Source: Pseudomonadota bacterium
Lineage (GTDB): Bacteria > Pseudomonadota > Gammaproteobacteria > Burkholderiales > Burkholderiaceae_C
Direction of reading: 5' to 3'
NCBI GenBank assembly: GCA_021816585.1
Contig: JAKAXL010000003.1
Span: 62,001 to 126,000, forward strand
Length of the DNA: 64,000 bases
In this document: positions 43,001 to 53,100 of the stretch, piece after piece
Layout: each line of letters starts with the position of its first letter
Position numbering within the stretch: position 1 is the stretch's first letter
Notes under the pieces: model-generated
Seen by the model: only the letters and a program-made list of their open reading frames with translations
What the model was told of the DNA's origin: nothing
Databases searched by the model: none
Program-made: the position numbers and the translations under genes

Positions 43001-43315
43001 CGCCGTCAGGAGAGTGCCTGGCGCGCGCGGGCAATCGAGGCAATCGGGCCAATCGGGCCAATCGGGCCATTGAGCAGCTGGGCCATCGAGCAGCTGGGCC
43101 ATCGAGCAGCGCGCGGCAGGCCGCCGAAGGCGTAAGTGCGCGGCGCGGTCCGAAGGACGCGCGCGGCGTGCGTACCGCGCAGGCCCAAGGACTGACGCGG
43201 CCCCTCGCGGGGTCCACCTCACTGGAGAGCGGCGCCGCAACGCGGCGTCCACCGAAGGGGCAAGCCCGGCGCAGGCCGGGTCAATCTCTCAGGTACCAAG
43301 GACAGCGGGGACGGG
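43001..43315 (+). ncRNA. Tandem glycine riboswitch
   Basis: Two glycine-aptamer-like units precede gcvT. The second (about 43218-43310) is canonical: CTGGAGAGCGGC, CACCGAAGGGGCAAGC, and CTCTCAGGTACCAAGGACAG, with GAGAG pairing CTCTC. The first (about 43005-43196) has GTCAGGAGAG, GCCGAAGGCGTAAG and AGGCCCAAGGACTGAC, so GTCAG/CTGAC can close P1, but CTCTC is replaced by CCGCGC. Its P2 stem is greatly extended (GCCTG...CAGGC and CGCGCGC/GCGCGCG) and its loop is filled by tandem repeats. Glycine binding should turn the gcv operon on. Confidence 0.85.
43030..43110 (+). repeat. Tandem repeats inside riboswitch aptamer 1
   Basis: Four 9-base units of type GGCAATCGG/GCCAATCGG (43030-43065) run into three 16-base units GGGCCATCGAGCAGCT (43064-43110, the first with CATT for CATC). 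They occupy the P2 hairpin loop of aptamer 1. Their number may differ between strains. Confidence 0.9.
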
Positions 43316-43362
43316 AGCGCCGGGGCGGTCCGCGGCGCGATCTGTGATCCGAGGAGCCTCGA

Positions 43363-44535
43363 GTGTCCAACGCCACCCCCCCCGCAGCGGCGGAGCTGCA
43401 GCACACGCCGCTGCACGAACTGCATCTGGAACTCGGCGCCCGCATGGTGCCGTTCGCCGGCTATTCGATGCCCCTGCAGTACTCCACGGGCATCGTCGCC
43501 GAGCACCGCCACACCCGCCAGGCCGCGTCGCTGTTCGACGTCTCCCACATGGGACAGCTGCGCGTGCGCGGCGAGCAGGCGGCCGCCGCGCTGGAGAGCC
43601 TGATTCCGGTCGACCTGCTGGGCCTGGCCCCGGGGCGCCAGCGCTACGGCTTCCTGCTCGACGCCGGCGGAGGCATCCTCGACGACCTGATGGTGTCGCA
43701 TCGCACACGCTCGAGCGGCGGCGGCAACGAATACTTCGTCGTCGTCAACGCCGCGCGCAAGCAGCACGACCTGGAGTGGCTGCGCGGGCACGTCGGTTCG
43801 CGCTGCGACATCGAGGCGTTGCCGCGCCACGCGCTGCTGGCGCTGCAGGGGCCGGGCGCCGCGCCGGCGCTGCAGTCCCTGCTGCCGCAGCTGGCGACGC
43901 TGCGTTTCATGGACGTCGCGTGGGCGCGGCTGCCCCCCGGCGTCGGCGACGCCGAGGTGTTCCTCAGCCGCAGCGGCTACACCGGCGAGGACGGTTTCGA
44001 GATCTCGGTGCCGGCCGAGCATGCGGTGGCGCTGGCAAGGGCGCTGCTGAAGCTGCCGGGCGTGCTGCCGGCCGGGCTGGGCGCGCGCGACACGCTGCGC
44101 CTGGAGGCCGGGCTGTGCCTGTACGGGCACGACATGGACACCGCCACGACCCCGGTGCAGGCGCGCCTGCAGTGGGCCATCCAGAAGGTGCGCCGCAGCG
44201 CCGGCGCGCGTGCCGGCGGATTCCCGGGTGCCGAGATCGTGCTGGCACAGCTCGACGACCCGTCGCTGGTGCGGCGCGTGCGCGTCGGGTTGCGCGGCGT
44301 GCAGCGTGCGCCGGTGCGTGAAGGCGCCGAACTGCGCGACGCGCAGGACCGCGTCGTCGGCAGCGTCACCAGCGGTGCGCTGACCCCCAGCGCCGACGCG
44401 GCGATCGCGATGGCCTATGTCGATTCCGCCTGTGCCGCACCGGGCACCGAGCTGCATGCGCTGGTGCGCGACAAGCGTCTGCCGATGCAGGTCGTCGACA
44501 TGCCCTTCGTCCCCCATCGCTACGCACGCGGCTGA
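43363..44535 (+). CDS. gcvT: Glycine cleavage system T protein (aminomethyltransferase)
   Basis: This 390-residue protein starts with GTG after a good GAGGAG. It has LHELHLELGARMVPFAGYSMPLQY, FDVSHMGQLRVRG, RSGYTGEDGFEI and GLGARDTLRLEAGLCLYGHD (with the catalytic aspartate), as in GcvT. It moves the methylene group from the H-protein to tetrahydrofolate and frees ammonia. It leads gcvT-gcvH-gcvP under the glycine riboswitch and is of normal length. Confidence 0.95.
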   Translation: MSNATPPAAAELQHTPLHELHLELGARMVPFAGYSMPLQYSTGIVAEHRHTRQAASLFDVSHMGQLRVRGEQAAAALESLIPVDLLGLAPGRQRYGFLLDAGGGILDDLMVSHRTRSSGGGNEYFVVVNAARKQHDLEWLRGHVGSRCDIEALPRHALLALQGPGAAPALQSLLPQLATLRFMDVAWARLPPGVGDAEVFLSRSGYTGEDGFEISVPAEHAVALARALLKLPGVLPAGLGARDTLRLEAGLCLYGHDMDTATTPVQARLQWAIQKVRRSAGARAGGFPGAEIVLAQLDDPSLVRRVRVGLRGVQRAPVREGAELRDAQDRVVGSVTSGALTPSADAAIAMAYVDSACAAPGTELHALVRDKRLPMQVVDMPFVPHRYARG

Positions 44536-44633
44536 GCGGGCGCAGCCCGCACGCCGTCAGGCAGCCCCCCGATTCCCGCGCCGCGTCCAGCCGGCACCGG
44601 CACCCCTTGAACCACCCTGATCCGGAGTTCGTC

Positions 44634-45008
44634 ATGACCACCAAATTCACCACCGACCACGAATGGGTCCGCATCGAGGACGATGGCACGGCCACCGTCG
44701 GAATCACTGTGCACGCGCAGGATGCGCTGGGCGACGTGGTGTTCGTCGAGCTGCCGGCGGTCGGCCGCAGCTACGAGCAGAAGGACGCCGCCGGCGTCGT
44801 CGAGTCGGTGAAGGCGGCGGCCGACGTGTACATGCCGGTGGCCGGAGAGATCGTCGCCGTCAACGACGCGCTGGTCGCCGATCCGGCGCTGGCCAACACC
44901 GATCCGCAAGGCAGCGGCTGGTTCTTCCGCGTGCGTCCGACGCAGCCCGGACAGCTCGACGAGCTGCTCGACCAGGCCGCCTACGACCGCCTGCTCGAAA
45001 GCGCCTGA
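44634..45008 (+). CDS. gcvH: Glycine cleavage system H protein (lipoyl carrier)
   Basis: This 124-residue protein has the lipoylation lysine K60 in [14 protein letters not shown], with [18 protein letters not shown] at the start and GSGWFFRV near the end. It carries the aminomethyl group among P, T and L proteins. ATG 44634 follows GGAG. It lies 98 bases after gcvT in the same operon; L protein is shared with other dehydrogenases and is not here. Confidence 0.96.
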   Translation: MTTKFTTDHEWVRIEDDGTATVGITVHAQDALGDVVFVELPAVGRSYEQKDAAGVVESVKAAADVYMPVAGEIVAVNDALVADPALANTDPQGSGWFFRVRPTQPGQLDELLDQAAYDRLLESA

Positions 45009-45126
45009 GCCCGCGCGCGGGACACGCATCCGGGCGCCCCGTCGCGGGGGCCCTTTCCACCGGCATCCCGTCTGGCGTCCCGTACCGCGCATCGTGCGCA
45101 CGGGGCGCATCGCAAGCGAGAGCATC

Positions 45127-48054
45127 ATGACTTCTTCGCAAACCACCCACCTTCCCGGTCTGGCCGAACTCGAGGATCGCGAGGCTTTCCTGCGGCGCCA
45201 CATCGGCCCTGACGAGCAGGAACAGGCCCATATGCTCGGCCTGCTCGGCCACGACAGCGTGGATTCGCTGCTGCGCTCGGTGATCCCGCAGTCGATCCGG
45301 CGCGACGACACGATGCGCCTGCCGCCGGTGGTCGGGGAACAGGAAGCGCTGCAGGAACTGCGCGAGATCGCGCGCGGCAACCAGGTGCTGCGCAGCTTCA
45401 TCGGCCAGGGGTACGCGAACGCCCACATGCCCGGGGTGATCCGGCGCAACGTGCTCGAGAACCCGGCCTGGTACACCGCGTACACCCCGTACCAGCCCGA
45501 GATCAGCCAGGGCCGTCTGGAGGCTCTGCTGAACTTCCAGACCATGATCGCCGACCTCACCGGTCTGGACGTGGCCAACGCCTCGATGCTCGACGAGGCC
45601 ACCGCCGCGGCGGAGGCGGTGACGCTGGCGCGCCGCGTGTCGGAGCATGCGAGCGACAGCGTGTTCGTGGCCGACGACGTGCTGCCGCAGAGCCTGGAGG
45701 TGCTGCGCACGCGCGCCGAGCCGATCGGGCTGCGCGTCGAGGTGGGGCCCGCGGCGCGCGCCGCCGACGGCGAGCATTTCGCGGTGCTGCTGCAATACCC
45801 CGGGGTCGACGGCGGGGTGCACGACCTGCGCGCGCTCATCGGGGGCCTGCGCGCACGCGGCACCACGGTCATCGTCGCCGCCGACATCCTGGCGCTGACG
45901 GTGCTGGTGCCGCCGGGCGAGCTGGGCGCCGACATCGCGGTCGGCAACACACAGCGCTTCGGCCTGCCGCTGGGCTGCGGCGGACCGCACGCGGCGTACC
46001 TGGCGGTGCGCGACGCGCTCAAGCGCCAGCTCCCCGGGCGCCTGGTCGGCGCCAGCGTGGACGCCCAGGGCAACAGCGGCCTGCGCCTGGCGCTGCAGAC
46101 GCGTGAGCAGCATATCCGTCGCGAGAAGGCCACCAGCAACATCTGCACCGCGCAGGTGCTGCCCGCCGTGCTGGCGTCGATGTACGCCGTCTACCACGGA
46201 CCCGAGGGCCTGCTGCGCATCGCGCAGCGCGTGCACGCCTTCACCGCGCGGCTCGCCGATGCGCTGCAGGCGCAGGGCTGGCAGCTGCGGCACACCAGCT
46301 ATTTCGACACGCTGACCGTGCGCACCGGCGCCGACACCGAAGCCGTGCATGCGGCCAGCGTGGCCGCCGGCATCAACCTGCGCCGCGCCGGCGCGGACAG
46401 CGTGGGCATCACCCTCGACGAAACCGTCGAACGCGGCGACCTGCTGGCGCTGCTCGGCGCGTTCGCGCAGGCGCGCGGAGTCGCCGCGCCGGACGCGCGC
46501 GTGTTCGAGGCCCTGGTCGGCGGCGTGCAGGCGCGCTGGCCGGCGCAGCTCGGCCGCCGCAGCGCGTACCTGAGCCACCCGGTGTTCCATGCGCATCGCA
46601 GCGAGACCGAGATGCTGCGCTACCTGCGCCGCCTCGCCGACAAGGACATCGCGCTCGACCGCGCGATGATCCCGCTGGGCTCGTGCACCATGAAGCTCAA
46701 CGCGACCAGCGAGATGGAACCCATCGGCTGGCCCGAGTTCGCGGCGGTCCACCCCTTCGCCCCGGCCGAGCAGCGCCGCGGCTACGAGCGCCTGGCCTCC
46801 GACCTGCGGCAATGGCTGCAGCAGGCCACCGGCTACGACGCCGTCAGCCTGCAGCCCAACGCGGGTTCGCAGGGAGAGTACGCCGGCCTGCTGGCCATTC
46901 GCGCCTGGCATCACAGCCGCGGCGACGGCGCGCGTGATGTGTGCCTGATCCCGTCGTCGGCGCACGGCACCAATCCGGCCTCCGCCCACATGGCCGGAAT
47001 GCGGGTCGTGGTGGTGGCCTGCGACGCCGGTGGCAGCGTCGACCTCGACGACCTGCGCGCGAAGGCGCGCCAGCACGCGGCCGAGCTGGCCGCGTGCATG
47101 ATCACCTACCCGTCGACCCACGGCGTGTTCGAGCCGCGGGTGCGCGAGATCTGCGACATCGTGCACGAGCACGGCGGCCAGGTCTACGTCGACGGCGCCA
47201 ACATGAACGCCATGGTCGGGCTGGTCAGCCCGCCGCAGTTCGGCGCCGACGTGTCGCACCTGAACCTGCACAAGACCTTCTGCATCCCCCACGGCGGCGG
47301 CGGCCCCGGCGTCGGCCCGGTGGCGGTGCGCGCGCATCTGGCGCCGTTCCTGCCCGCGCATGCCGGCGGCGGCGAGGGGGCGGGCGCGGTGGGCGCCGTC
47401 AGCGCGGCGCCGCTGGGCAACGCCTCGGTGCTGCCGATCGCGTGGATGTACATGCGCATGATGGGCGAGCACGGCCTGCGCCAGGCCAGCGCGGTGGCCA
47501 TCCTCGGCGCCAACTACCTGGCGCGGCGCCTGCAGCAGCATTTCCCGGTGCTGTACAGCGGCGACGGCGGCTACGTCGCGCACGAGTGCATCATCGACCT
47601 GCGCGGGCTCAAGGACAGCAGCGGCATCACCAACGAGGACGTCGCCAAGCGCCTGATCGACTACGGTTTCCACGCGCCGACCATGAGCTTCCCGGTGCCC
47701 GGCACGCTGATGATCGAGCCCACCGAGAGCGAGTCGCTGGCCGAACTCGACCGCTTCGTCGATGCGATGGTGGCGATCCGCGGCGAGATCGCGCGTGTCG
47801 AGCGCGGCGATTGGCCGCGCCAGGACAACCCGCTGAAGGCGGCGCCGTTCACCGCCGCCGTGGTGCTCGACGAGTCCTGGGACCATGCCTACACGCGCGA
47901 GCAGGCGGCGTTCCCGGTGGCGCAGCTGCGCCAGCACAAGTACTGGGTGCCGGTGGGCCGCGTCGACAACGTGTGGGGCGACCGCAACCTGCAATGCGCC
48001 TGCCTGCCCCCGCAGGCCGAAACCCCCGCGCCCAGCGAAAGCCTCGCGGCGTAA
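45127..48054 (+). CDS. gcvP: Glycine dehydrogenase (decarboxylating), P protein
   Basis: This 975-residue full-length, single-chain P protein has the first half ([17 protein letters not shown] to the [14 protein letters not shown] region) and the second half with [12 protein letters not shown] and the PLP lysine K716 in [15 protein letters not shown]. It decarboxylates glycine and loads the rest on GcvH. The start at 45127 fits the MTSSQ N-terminus; the Shine-Dalgarno is weak. A 3.2-kb frame on the other strand is an artefact. Confidence 0.96.
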   Translation: MTSSQTTHLPGLAELEDREAFLRRHIGPDEQEQAHMLGLLGHDSVDSLLRSVIPQSIRRDDTMRLPPVVGEQEALQELREIARGNQVLRSFIGQGYANAHMPGVIRRNVLENPAWYTAYTPYQPEISQGRLEALLNFQTMIADLTGLDVANASMLDEATAAAEAVTLARRVSEHASDSVFVADDVLPQSLEVLRTRAEPIGLRVEVGPAARAADGEHFAVLLQYPGVDGGVHDLRALIGGLRARGTTVIVAADILALTVLVPPGELGADIAVGNTQRFGLPLGCGGPHAAYLAVRDALKRQLPGRLVGASVDAQGNSGLRLALQTREQHIRREKATSNICTAQVLPAVLASMYAVYHGPEGLLRIAQRVHAFTARLADALQAQGWQLRHTSYFDTLTVRTGADTEAVHAASVAAGINLRRAGADSVGITLDETVERGDLLALLGAFAQARGVAAPDARVFEALVGGVQARWPAQLGRRSAYLSHPVFHAHRSETEMLRYLRRLADKDIALDRAMIPLGSCTMKLNATSEMEPIGWPEFAAVHPFAPAEQRRGYERLASDLRQWLQQATGYDAVSLQPNAGSQGEYAGLLAIRAWHHSRGDGARDVCLIPSSAHGTNPASAHMAGMRVVVVACDAGGSVDLDDLRAKARQHAAELAACMITYPSTHGVFEPRVREICDIVHEHGGQVYVDGANMNAMVGLVSPPQFGADVSHLNLHKTFCIPHGGGGPGVGPVAVRAHLAPFLPAHAGGGEGAGAVGAVSAAPLGNASVLPIAWMYMRMMGEHGLRQASAVAILGANYLARRLQQHFPVLYSGDGGYVAHECIIDLRGLKDSSGITNEDVAKRLIDYGFHAPTMSFPVPGTLMIEPTESESLAELDRFVDAMVAIRGEIARVERGDWPRQDNPLKAAPFTAAVVLDESWDHAYTREQAAFPVAQLRQHKYWVPVGRVDNVWGDRNLQCACLPPQAETPAPSESLAA

Positions 48055-48060
48055 GGTTGG

Positions 48061-48247
48061 GCCCCCGCTCACTGCGTTCGCCGCCCCCCGAGGGGGCTCA
48101 GGCCTGGGGGAGGACGGCCCCCGCTCACTGCGTTCGCCGCCCCCCGAGGGGGCTCAGGCCTGGCTTGGGGCGGCCCGGCGCCAGGCCTGTGCAGGAAGAG
48201 GGGTTGTTGAGCCCCCGCTCACTGCGTTCGCCGCCCCCCGCGGGGGC
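48061..48247. repeat. Three copies of a GC-rich intergenic repeat
   Basis: Copies lie at 48061-48107 and 48117-48163 (47 identical bases) and 48211-48247 (first 30 bases identical), all in the same orientation. Each starts GCCCCCGCTCACTGCGTTCG and continues CCGCCCCCCGAGGGGGC with an internal CCCCC-GA-GGGGG hairpin. They fill the gap between gcvP and the convergent selD. Such repeats are common between genes in Burkholderiales and may help end transcription. No gene lies in 48055-48276. Confidence 0.92.
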
Positions 48248-48276
48248 CAAGCCCGCCTTGGGGCGGCTCGGCGGGG

Positions 48277-49356
48277 CTACTCCACGCGCAGGCGCGGGCT
48301 GCCGGCGTGCATGCTGCCGATCGGGGCGGCGTCGTCGAAGCCCTCGGCGCGGAACACGTCGAGCACACGCGGCAGCGCTTCGGGGGAGCAGCTCACGAGC
48401 AGGCCGCCGGCGGTCTGCGGATCGGTGAACAGGGCCTGCGCCAGCTCGTCCGCGCAGCGTAGTTCGACCTCGTCGCGGTAGCTGTTCCAGTTGCGCCCCG
48501 ACGCACCCGTGAGCAGGCCGGCTCGGGCCAGCTCGCGCACCTGCGGCAGCAGCGGGACCGCGTCGGCGCGGATGCTCGCGCCGAGGCCGGCGCCGCGGCA
48601 CAGCTCCAGCGCATGGCCGAGCAGCCCGAAGCCGGTGACGTCGGTGATCGCGTGCACGCCGTCGATCTCGGCCAGCAGCGGCCCCGGCGTGTTCAGGCGG
48701 GTCGTCGCCCCCAGCATGGTGCGGTAGCCGGCCGCGTCGAGACGGTCCTTCTTCAGCGCCGCCGACAGGATGCCCACGCCCAGCCCCTTGCCCAGCACCA
48801 GCAGGTCGCCGTCGCGCGCGTCGCGGTTGCGGCGGATGCGCTCGGGATGTCCCAGCCCGATCACCGCCAGCCCGTAGATCGGCTCCACCGAGTCGATCGA
48901 ATGTCCGCCGGCGATCGGGATGCCGGCGCGCGCGCAGGCCTCCTGGCCGCCGCGCAGGATCTTGCCGATGGTCTGCGGACCGAGCACGCCGATCGGCATG
49001 CCCACCAGCGCCAGCGCCAGCAGCGGGCGCGCGCCCATCGCGTACACGTCGGAGATCGCGTTGGTGGCGGCGATGTCGCCGAAGTCGCGCGGGTCGTCGA
49101 CGATCGGCATGAAGAAGTCGGTGGTGGCCACCAGCGCCTGGCTGTCGCTGAGGCGCCAGACCGCGGCATCGTCGGAGGTCTCGGTGCCCACCATCAGCTG
49201 CGGCGGCGCGACCAGCGGCATGTGCTGGCGCAGGATGTCGGACAGCAGCCCCGGCGCGATCTTGCAGCCGCAACCGCCGCCGTGCGACAGCGAGGTCAGG
49301 CGCGGCTCGACGACCGGTGCCGCGGAGGGGACAGTAGGGGGTGTCGTTGCGGACAT
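48277..49356 (-). CDS. selD: Selenide, water dikinase (Cys type)
   Basis: This 359-residue enzyme has the active-site segment SHGGGCGCKIAP with cysteine at 29 and 31 and lysine K32, so it is the cysteine and not the selenocysteine form. TDFFMPIVDDPRDFGDIAATNAISDVYAMGA and AGGHSIDSVEPIYG are family core segments. It makes selenophosphate from selenide and ATP for selenocysteine or 2-selenouridine tRNA. SelA, SelB and MnmH are not in the window. The ATG at 49356 is chosen by the conserved length; no strong Shine-Dalgarno is seen. Confidence 0.94.
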   Translation of the reverse strand: MSATTPPTVPSAAPVVEPRLTSLSHGGGCGCKIAPGLLSDILRQHMPLVAPPQLMVGTETSDDAAVWRLSDSQALVATTDFFMPIVDDPRDFGDIAATNAISDVYAMGARPLLALALVGMPIGVLGPQTIGKILRGGQEACARAGIPIAGGHSIDSVEPIYGLAVIGLGHPERIRRNRDARDGDLLVLGKGLGVGILSAALKKDRLDAAGYRTMLGATTRLNTPGPLLAEIDGVHAITDVTGFGLLGHALELCRGAGLGASIRADAVPLLPQVRELARAGLLTGASGRNWNSYRDEVELRCADELAQALFTDPQTAGGLLVSCSPEALPRVLDVFRAEGFDDAAPIGSMHAGSPRLRVE

Positions 49357-49465
49357 GAAACCGTGGATTCCTCGGGTGAAGGGGGAACGCGGATCGGGGG
49401 AACCCGCGGTGGAGTCGATGCGCGGCATCGTGGCGCCCCGCGCGCGGGCGCCAGGCGCGGCGCCG

Positions 49466-50338
49466 TCAGTGCCAGGTCCCGCAGTGCTCGACGAAGCGTT
49501 GCAGCGGCACCGACAGCACCTTGCGCCGCGGATGGATGCGAAACAGCGTGCGGCGCAGCCGCGGCAGTCCCGCGTCGACGCGTTGCAGGCGCCCATTGTC
49601 CAGCCAGTCCTGCACCACGCGCAGCGACAGGCAGCTCACCCCCATGCCCTCGGCCACCGCGCGCTTGATGGCCTCCGAGTTGCCCAGGTGCATGGTCGAG
49701 GCGAACACGCCCAGGTGCGGCAGCAGGATCGATTCCACGATGTCGCGGGTGCCGGAGCCGGGCTCGCGCAGGATCCAGCGCGCCGCGGCAAGCGCGGCCG
49801 GCGGCGCGCCGGCGAGCGCTGCCGGGTGGCTGGGCGCGGCGACCACGCAGAGTTCGTCGTCCATCCAGGCGTGCACCGTCAGTTCGGGATGGTGGCAGGG
49901 ACCCTCGATGAAGCCGATGTCGACGCGGTATGCGGCAACCGCATCGACCACCTCGCGCGTATTGCCGACCTCCAGTTCGATCCGGGTCATCGGCCAGCGG
50001 CGCTGGAACGCCCCCAGCACCGACGGCATCATGTAGTTGCCCACCGTGGTGCTGGCGCCCACGCGCAAAGCCCCGGCGCCGTCCTCGAACAGGTGCTCGA
50101 TCTCGCGCATCTGGTCGAGCACCGCCAGGGCGCGCGGCAGCAGCAGGCGTCCGCAGTCGTTGAGCACGACCCGCTTGCCCACGCGATCGAACACCTTGGT
50201 GTCGAACTGGGTCTCCAGTTCCGCCAGCGCCGCGCTGACCGCCGATTGCGACAGCGACAGCTGCCTGCCGGCCTCGGTGGTGCTGCCGGTGCGCGCGATG
50301 GCGACCATCACGTCGAGCTGTCGGAGGGTCAGTCTCAT
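49466..50338 (-). CDS. LysR-family regulator
   Basis: This 290-residue LysR protein has an N-terminal HTH (LTLRQLDVMVAIARTGSTTEAGRQLSLSQSAVSAALAELE) and the effector domain with LRVGASTTVGNYMMPSVLGAF, IGFIEGPCHHPEL and ILREPGSGTRDIVE. The pattern is of the CysB/CbbR-like group with the REPGSGTR loop. Its target is unknown; selD downstream and the isc region upstream are the neighbours. It is transcribed away from iscR. Confidence 0.88.
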   Translation of the reverse strand: MRLTLRQLDVMVAIARTGSTTEAGRQLSLSQSAVSAALAELETQFDTKVFDRVGKRVVLNDCGRLLLPRALAVLDQMREIEHLFEDGAGALRVGASTTVGNYMMPSVLGAFQRRWPMTRIELEVGNTREVVDAVAAYRVDIGFIEGPCHHPELTVHAWMDDELCVVAAPSHPAALAGAPPAALAAARWILREPGSGTRDIVESILLPHLGVFASTMHLGNSEAIKRAVAEGMGVSCLSLRVVQDWLDNGRLQRVDAGLPRLRRTLFRIHPRRKVLSVPLQRFVEHCGTWH

Positions 50339-50569
50339 TGAAATTTCCGGTTGATTCCATTGTATCCCGGTGGCGCAACCGGTCGATACGCGCCTTGGAT
50401 TGCGTTTCCGCAGATCGCAGGAGGGCTAAAAAACCTTTATTCCACAATAAGTTATGAATTCCTCCATTCCCGCTGGGAACCTGTGGGCATGTCCGGACTC
50501 CTAGGAATTCGACCTCGGCAAACGTGACGGCAGGTGTCCATCTGCTGCCAACCGTGACCTGCCGGGAAG
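50339..50569. other. AT-richer intergenic region, no gene seen
   Basis: This region lies between the divergent LysR gene and the isc promoter. It holds a CCGGTTG...CAACCGG inverted repeat (about 50348-50384) and an AT-rich stretch around 50430-50465, which are probably control sites for the LysR gene. No coding frame with plausible start is seen. Confidence 0.5.
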
Positions 50570-50598
50570 TTGACGAATTTAGTAGGGTTTTCTACAAT
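50570..50598 (+). promoter_or_regulatory. Promoter of the isc operon
   Basis: TTGACG (50570-50575) and TACAAT (50593-50598) are separated by exactly 17 bases, the best sigma-70 promoter in the window. A 9-base inverted repeat (TGACGAATT at 50571-50579; AATTCGTCA at 50607-50615) spans it. Confidence 0.88.
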
Positions 50599-50622
50599 CC
50601 CGACTGAATTCGTCAGGTATTG
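50596..50622 (+). promoter_or_regulatory. IscR type-1 operator
   Basis: The element overlapping and following the -10 reads AATC-CCGACT-GAATT-CGTCAGG-TATTG. This matches the known IscR type 1 pattern of a CCGACT half and a GTC(G/A)GGTAT half. [2Fe-2S]-IscR binding here would block polymerase, so the operon is under Fe-S feedback. Confidence 0.7.
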
Positions 50623-50702
50623 GGCGGCACCGTTCCGCGCAGCCGGCGACACGATCGCCAAGGGGTCTGCAGGCGGCTGCACCCGCGTACTTGGAGAGCA
50701 CC

Positions 50703-51239
50703 ATGAGACTGACGACCAAAGGACGTTTCGCCGTCACCGCGATGATCGACGTCGCGATGCGACAGCACCTCGGCCCGGTGACCCTGGCCAGCATCAGCCA
50801 GCGCCAGCACATCTCGCTGTCGTACCTGGAGCAGCTGTTCGGCAAGCTGCGCCGGCACGAACTGGTGGAGTCGGTGCGCGGACCCGGCGGAGGCTACAGC
50901 CTGGCCCGGCGCCCCGAGGATATCTCGATCGCCGACGTGATCATCGCCGTCGACGAGCCGCTGGACGCCACGCAGTGCGGCGGCAAGTCGAACTGCCACG
51001 GCGAGGGCGGCGACGGACGCTGCATGACCCACGACCTGTGGTCGGCGCTGAACACCCGCATGGTCGAGTTCCTCGACTCGGTGAACCTGAAGACCATGGT
51101 CGAGCAGAACCTGGCGCAGGGGGTGTCGATCGAGCAGACCGCGGTGATCCGCAAGCCGGTGTCACCGATGCCGATGGCCAAGCCGGCGAAGGTGAGGGCG
51201 CCGAATTCGGTGTTCAACCTGGCGCAGAACCTGGCCTGA
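50703..51239 (+). CDS. iscR: Fe-S cluster regulator IscR
   Basis: This 178-residue Rrf2-family regulator has the winged [21 protein letters not shown] to [28 protein letters not shown] and cluster ligands C92, C98 and C107 with a following histidine, spaced slightly wider than in E. coli. It carries a longer C-terminal tail than E. coli IscR. GGAGAG precedes ATG 50703. It represses its own operon through the site at 50596. Confidence 0.95.
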   Translation: MRLTTKGRFAVTAMIDVAMRQHLGPVTLASISQRQHISLSYLEQLFGKLRRHELVESVRGPGGGYSLARRPEDISIADVIIAVDEPLDATQCGGKSNCHGEGGDGRCMTHDLWSALNTRMVEFLDSVNLKTMVEQNLAQGVSIEQTAVIRKPVSPMPMAKPAKVRAPNSVFNLAQNLA

Positions 51240-51364
51240 GCCGGGACCGGGCAGGCCGGCGGCATGCGCCGCCCGGCCCGCCGGGTTCCGGCGGGCCGGG
51301 CGATGCGAACCCGGCGATGCATGTTTCTCGAACCTTTTTCAGGATGTACGACGCGTCAACGATC

Positions 51365-52585
51365 ATGTCCACCACCCCGCACTTCCCGATCTACATGGAC
51401 TACGGCGCGACCACGCCGGTCGACCCGCGCGTCGTCGACGCGATGATTCCGTGGCTGTACGAGCACTTCGGCAACCCGGCGTCGCGCAGCCATGCCTGGG
51501 GCTGGGAAGCGGAGGAGGCGGTGGAGCGCGCGCGCTCGCAGGTGGCCGAGCTGGTGCACTGCGATCCCCGCGAACTGGTGTGGACCTCCGGCGCGACCGA
51601 ATCGATCAACCTCGCGCTGAAGGGCGCGGCCCATTTTTACCAGGGGCGCGGCAAGCACATCGTGACCCTGCGCACCGAGCACAAGGCCACGCTGGACACC
51701 TGTCGCGAACTCGAGCGCCAGGGTTTCGAAGTCAGCTATCTCGACGTCCAGCCCGACGGCCTGCTCGACCTCGAGCGCTTCAAGCAGACCCTGCGCCCCG
51801 ACACGATCCTGGCGTCGGTGCTGCTGGTCAACAACGAGATCGGCGTGATCCAGGACGTCGGCGCCATCGGAGCGCTGTGCCGCGAGCGCGGCATCCTGCT
51901 GCACGTGGACGCCGCGCAGGCCACCGGCAAGGTCACCATCGACCTGCGCAACAGCCCGATCGACCTGATGAGCCTGGCCTCGCACAAGACCTACGGCCCG
52001 AAGGGCATCGGGGCGCTGTTCGTGCGGCGCAAGCCGCGGGTGCGCATCGAGGCGCAGATGCACGGAGGCGGCCACGAGCGCGGCATGCGCTCGGGCACGC
52101 TGCCGACCCACCAGATCGTCGGCATGGGCGAGGCTTACCGCATCGCCCGCGTCGAGATGGGCGCCGAGATCGAGCGCGTGCGCATGCTGCAGCGGCGCCT
52201 GCTCGACGGGCTGCGCGACATCGACGAGGTCTACATCAACGGCAACCTCGAGCAGCGCGTGCCGCACAACGTCAACGCCAGCTTCAACTTCGTCGAGGGC
52301 GAATCGCTGATCATGGCCCTCAAGGGCATCGCGGTGTCCAGCGGCTCCGCCTGCACCTCGGCCAGCCTGGAACCCTCCTACGTGCTGCGCGCGCTGGGGC
52401 GCAGCGACGAGCTGGCGCATTCCTCGCTGCGCATGACCATCGGCCGCTTCACCACCGAGGAGCAGATCGACCAGGCGGTGGCGCTGCTGCGCGAGAAGGT
52501 GGCCAAGCTGCGCGAACTGTCCCCGCTGTGGGAAATGCACCAGGACGGGATCGACCTCAACACCATCCAGTGGGCGGCGCACTGA
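51365..52585 (+). CDS. iscS: Cysteine desulfurase IscS
   Basis: This 406-residue PLP enzyme has lysine K208 in [12 protein letters not shown] and the active-site cysteine C330 in [14 protein letters not shown]. It takes sulfur from cysteine to build clusters on IscU and to thiolate tRNA. The opening [20 protein letters not shown] is characteristic. I start at ATG 51365; an in-frame ATG seven codons earlier has no better ribosome site. The gap to iscR is 125 bases. Confidence 0.96.
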   Translation: MSTTPHFPIYMDYGATTPVDPRVVDAMIPWLYEHFGNPASRSHAWGWEAEEAVERARSQVAELVHCDPRELVWTSGATESINLALKGAAHFYQGRGKHIVTLRTEHKATLDTCRELERQGFEVSYLDVQPDGLLDLERFKQTLRPDTILASVLLVNNEIGVIQDVGAIGALCRERGILLHVDAAQATGKVTIDLRNSPIDLMSLASHKTYGPKGIGALFVRRKPRVRIEAQMHGGGHERGMRSGTLPTHQIVGMGEAYRIARVEMGAEIERVRMLQRRLLDGLRDIDEVYINGNLEQRVPHNVNASFNFVEGESLIMALKGIAVSSGSACTSASLEPSYVLRALGRSDELAHSSLRMTIGRFTTEEQIDQAVALLREKVAKLRELSPLWEMHQDGIDLNTIQWAAH

Positions 52586-52654
52586 CACTGGCCCACCCAC
52601 CGCGAACGGCCCGCCGCAGCCCGCGGCACGCCGGCAACCGAATCAGGAGCAATC

Positions 52655-53083
52655 ATGGCCTACAGCGACAAAGTCATCGATCACTATGAAAACCCGCGCA
52701 ACGTCGGCTCCTTCTCCAAGGACGACCCCGCGGTGGGCACCGGCATGGTCGGCGCCCCGGCCTGCGGCGACGTGATGAAGCTGCAGATCAAGGTCAACGA
52801 GCAGGGCATCATCGAGGACGCGCGCTTCAAGACCTACGGCTGCGGCTCGGCGATCGCGTCGTCGTCGCTGGTCACCGAGTGGGTCAAGGGCAAGAGCCTC
52901 GACGACGCGCTGAAGATCCGCAACACCCACATCGCCGAGGAACTGGCGCTGCCTCCGGTGAAGATCCACTGCTCGATCCTCGCCGAGGACGCGATCAAGG
53001 CCGCGGTGAAGGACTACCAGGAACGCCACGGCGTCGCGGAGCAGGCGGCGCAGGCGCCGGCGCGCGACCAGGCCGCTGCCTGA
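52655..53083 (+). CDS. iscU: Fe-S scaffold protein IscU
   Basis: This 142-residue scaffold has cluster cysteines C37 (GAPACGDVM), C63 ([10 protein letters not shown]) and C106 ([10 protein letters not shown]) and the HscA-binding motif LPPVK (99-103). The last 15 residues form an extra Ala-rich tail. It receives sulfur from IscS and iron, then hands clusters on with the help of HscA/HscB. AGGAGC precedes the ATG. Confidence 0.97.
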   Translation: MAYSDKVIDHYENPRNVGSFSKDDPAVGTGMVGAPACGDVMKLQIKVNEQGIIEDARFKTYGCGSAIASSSLVTEWVKGKSLDDALKIRNTHIAEELALPPVKIHCSILAEDAIKAAVKDYQERHGVAEQAAQAPARDQAAA

Positions 53084-53100
53084 ACACGGAGTCATCCACG

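Noticed and set aside
43030-43110. CRISPR-like array
   Set aside because: The repeats are contiguous 9- and 16-base units without spacers and lie inside the riboswitch hairpin.
44860-48072. A 1070-codon open frame antisense to gcvP
   Set aside because: It is the reverse-strand shadow of a conserved enzyme in very GC-rich DNA; composition is Arg/Ala/His/Gln-rich and no domain is visible.
48277-49356. Selenocysteine-containing SelD
   Set aside because: The active-site codon encodes cysteine (HGGGCGCK) and no in-frame TGA occurs there.
50452-50682. A 76-codon minus-strand frame in the isc upstream region
   Set aside because: It overlaps the strong isc promoter and IscR site and has no ribosome site or family resemblance.
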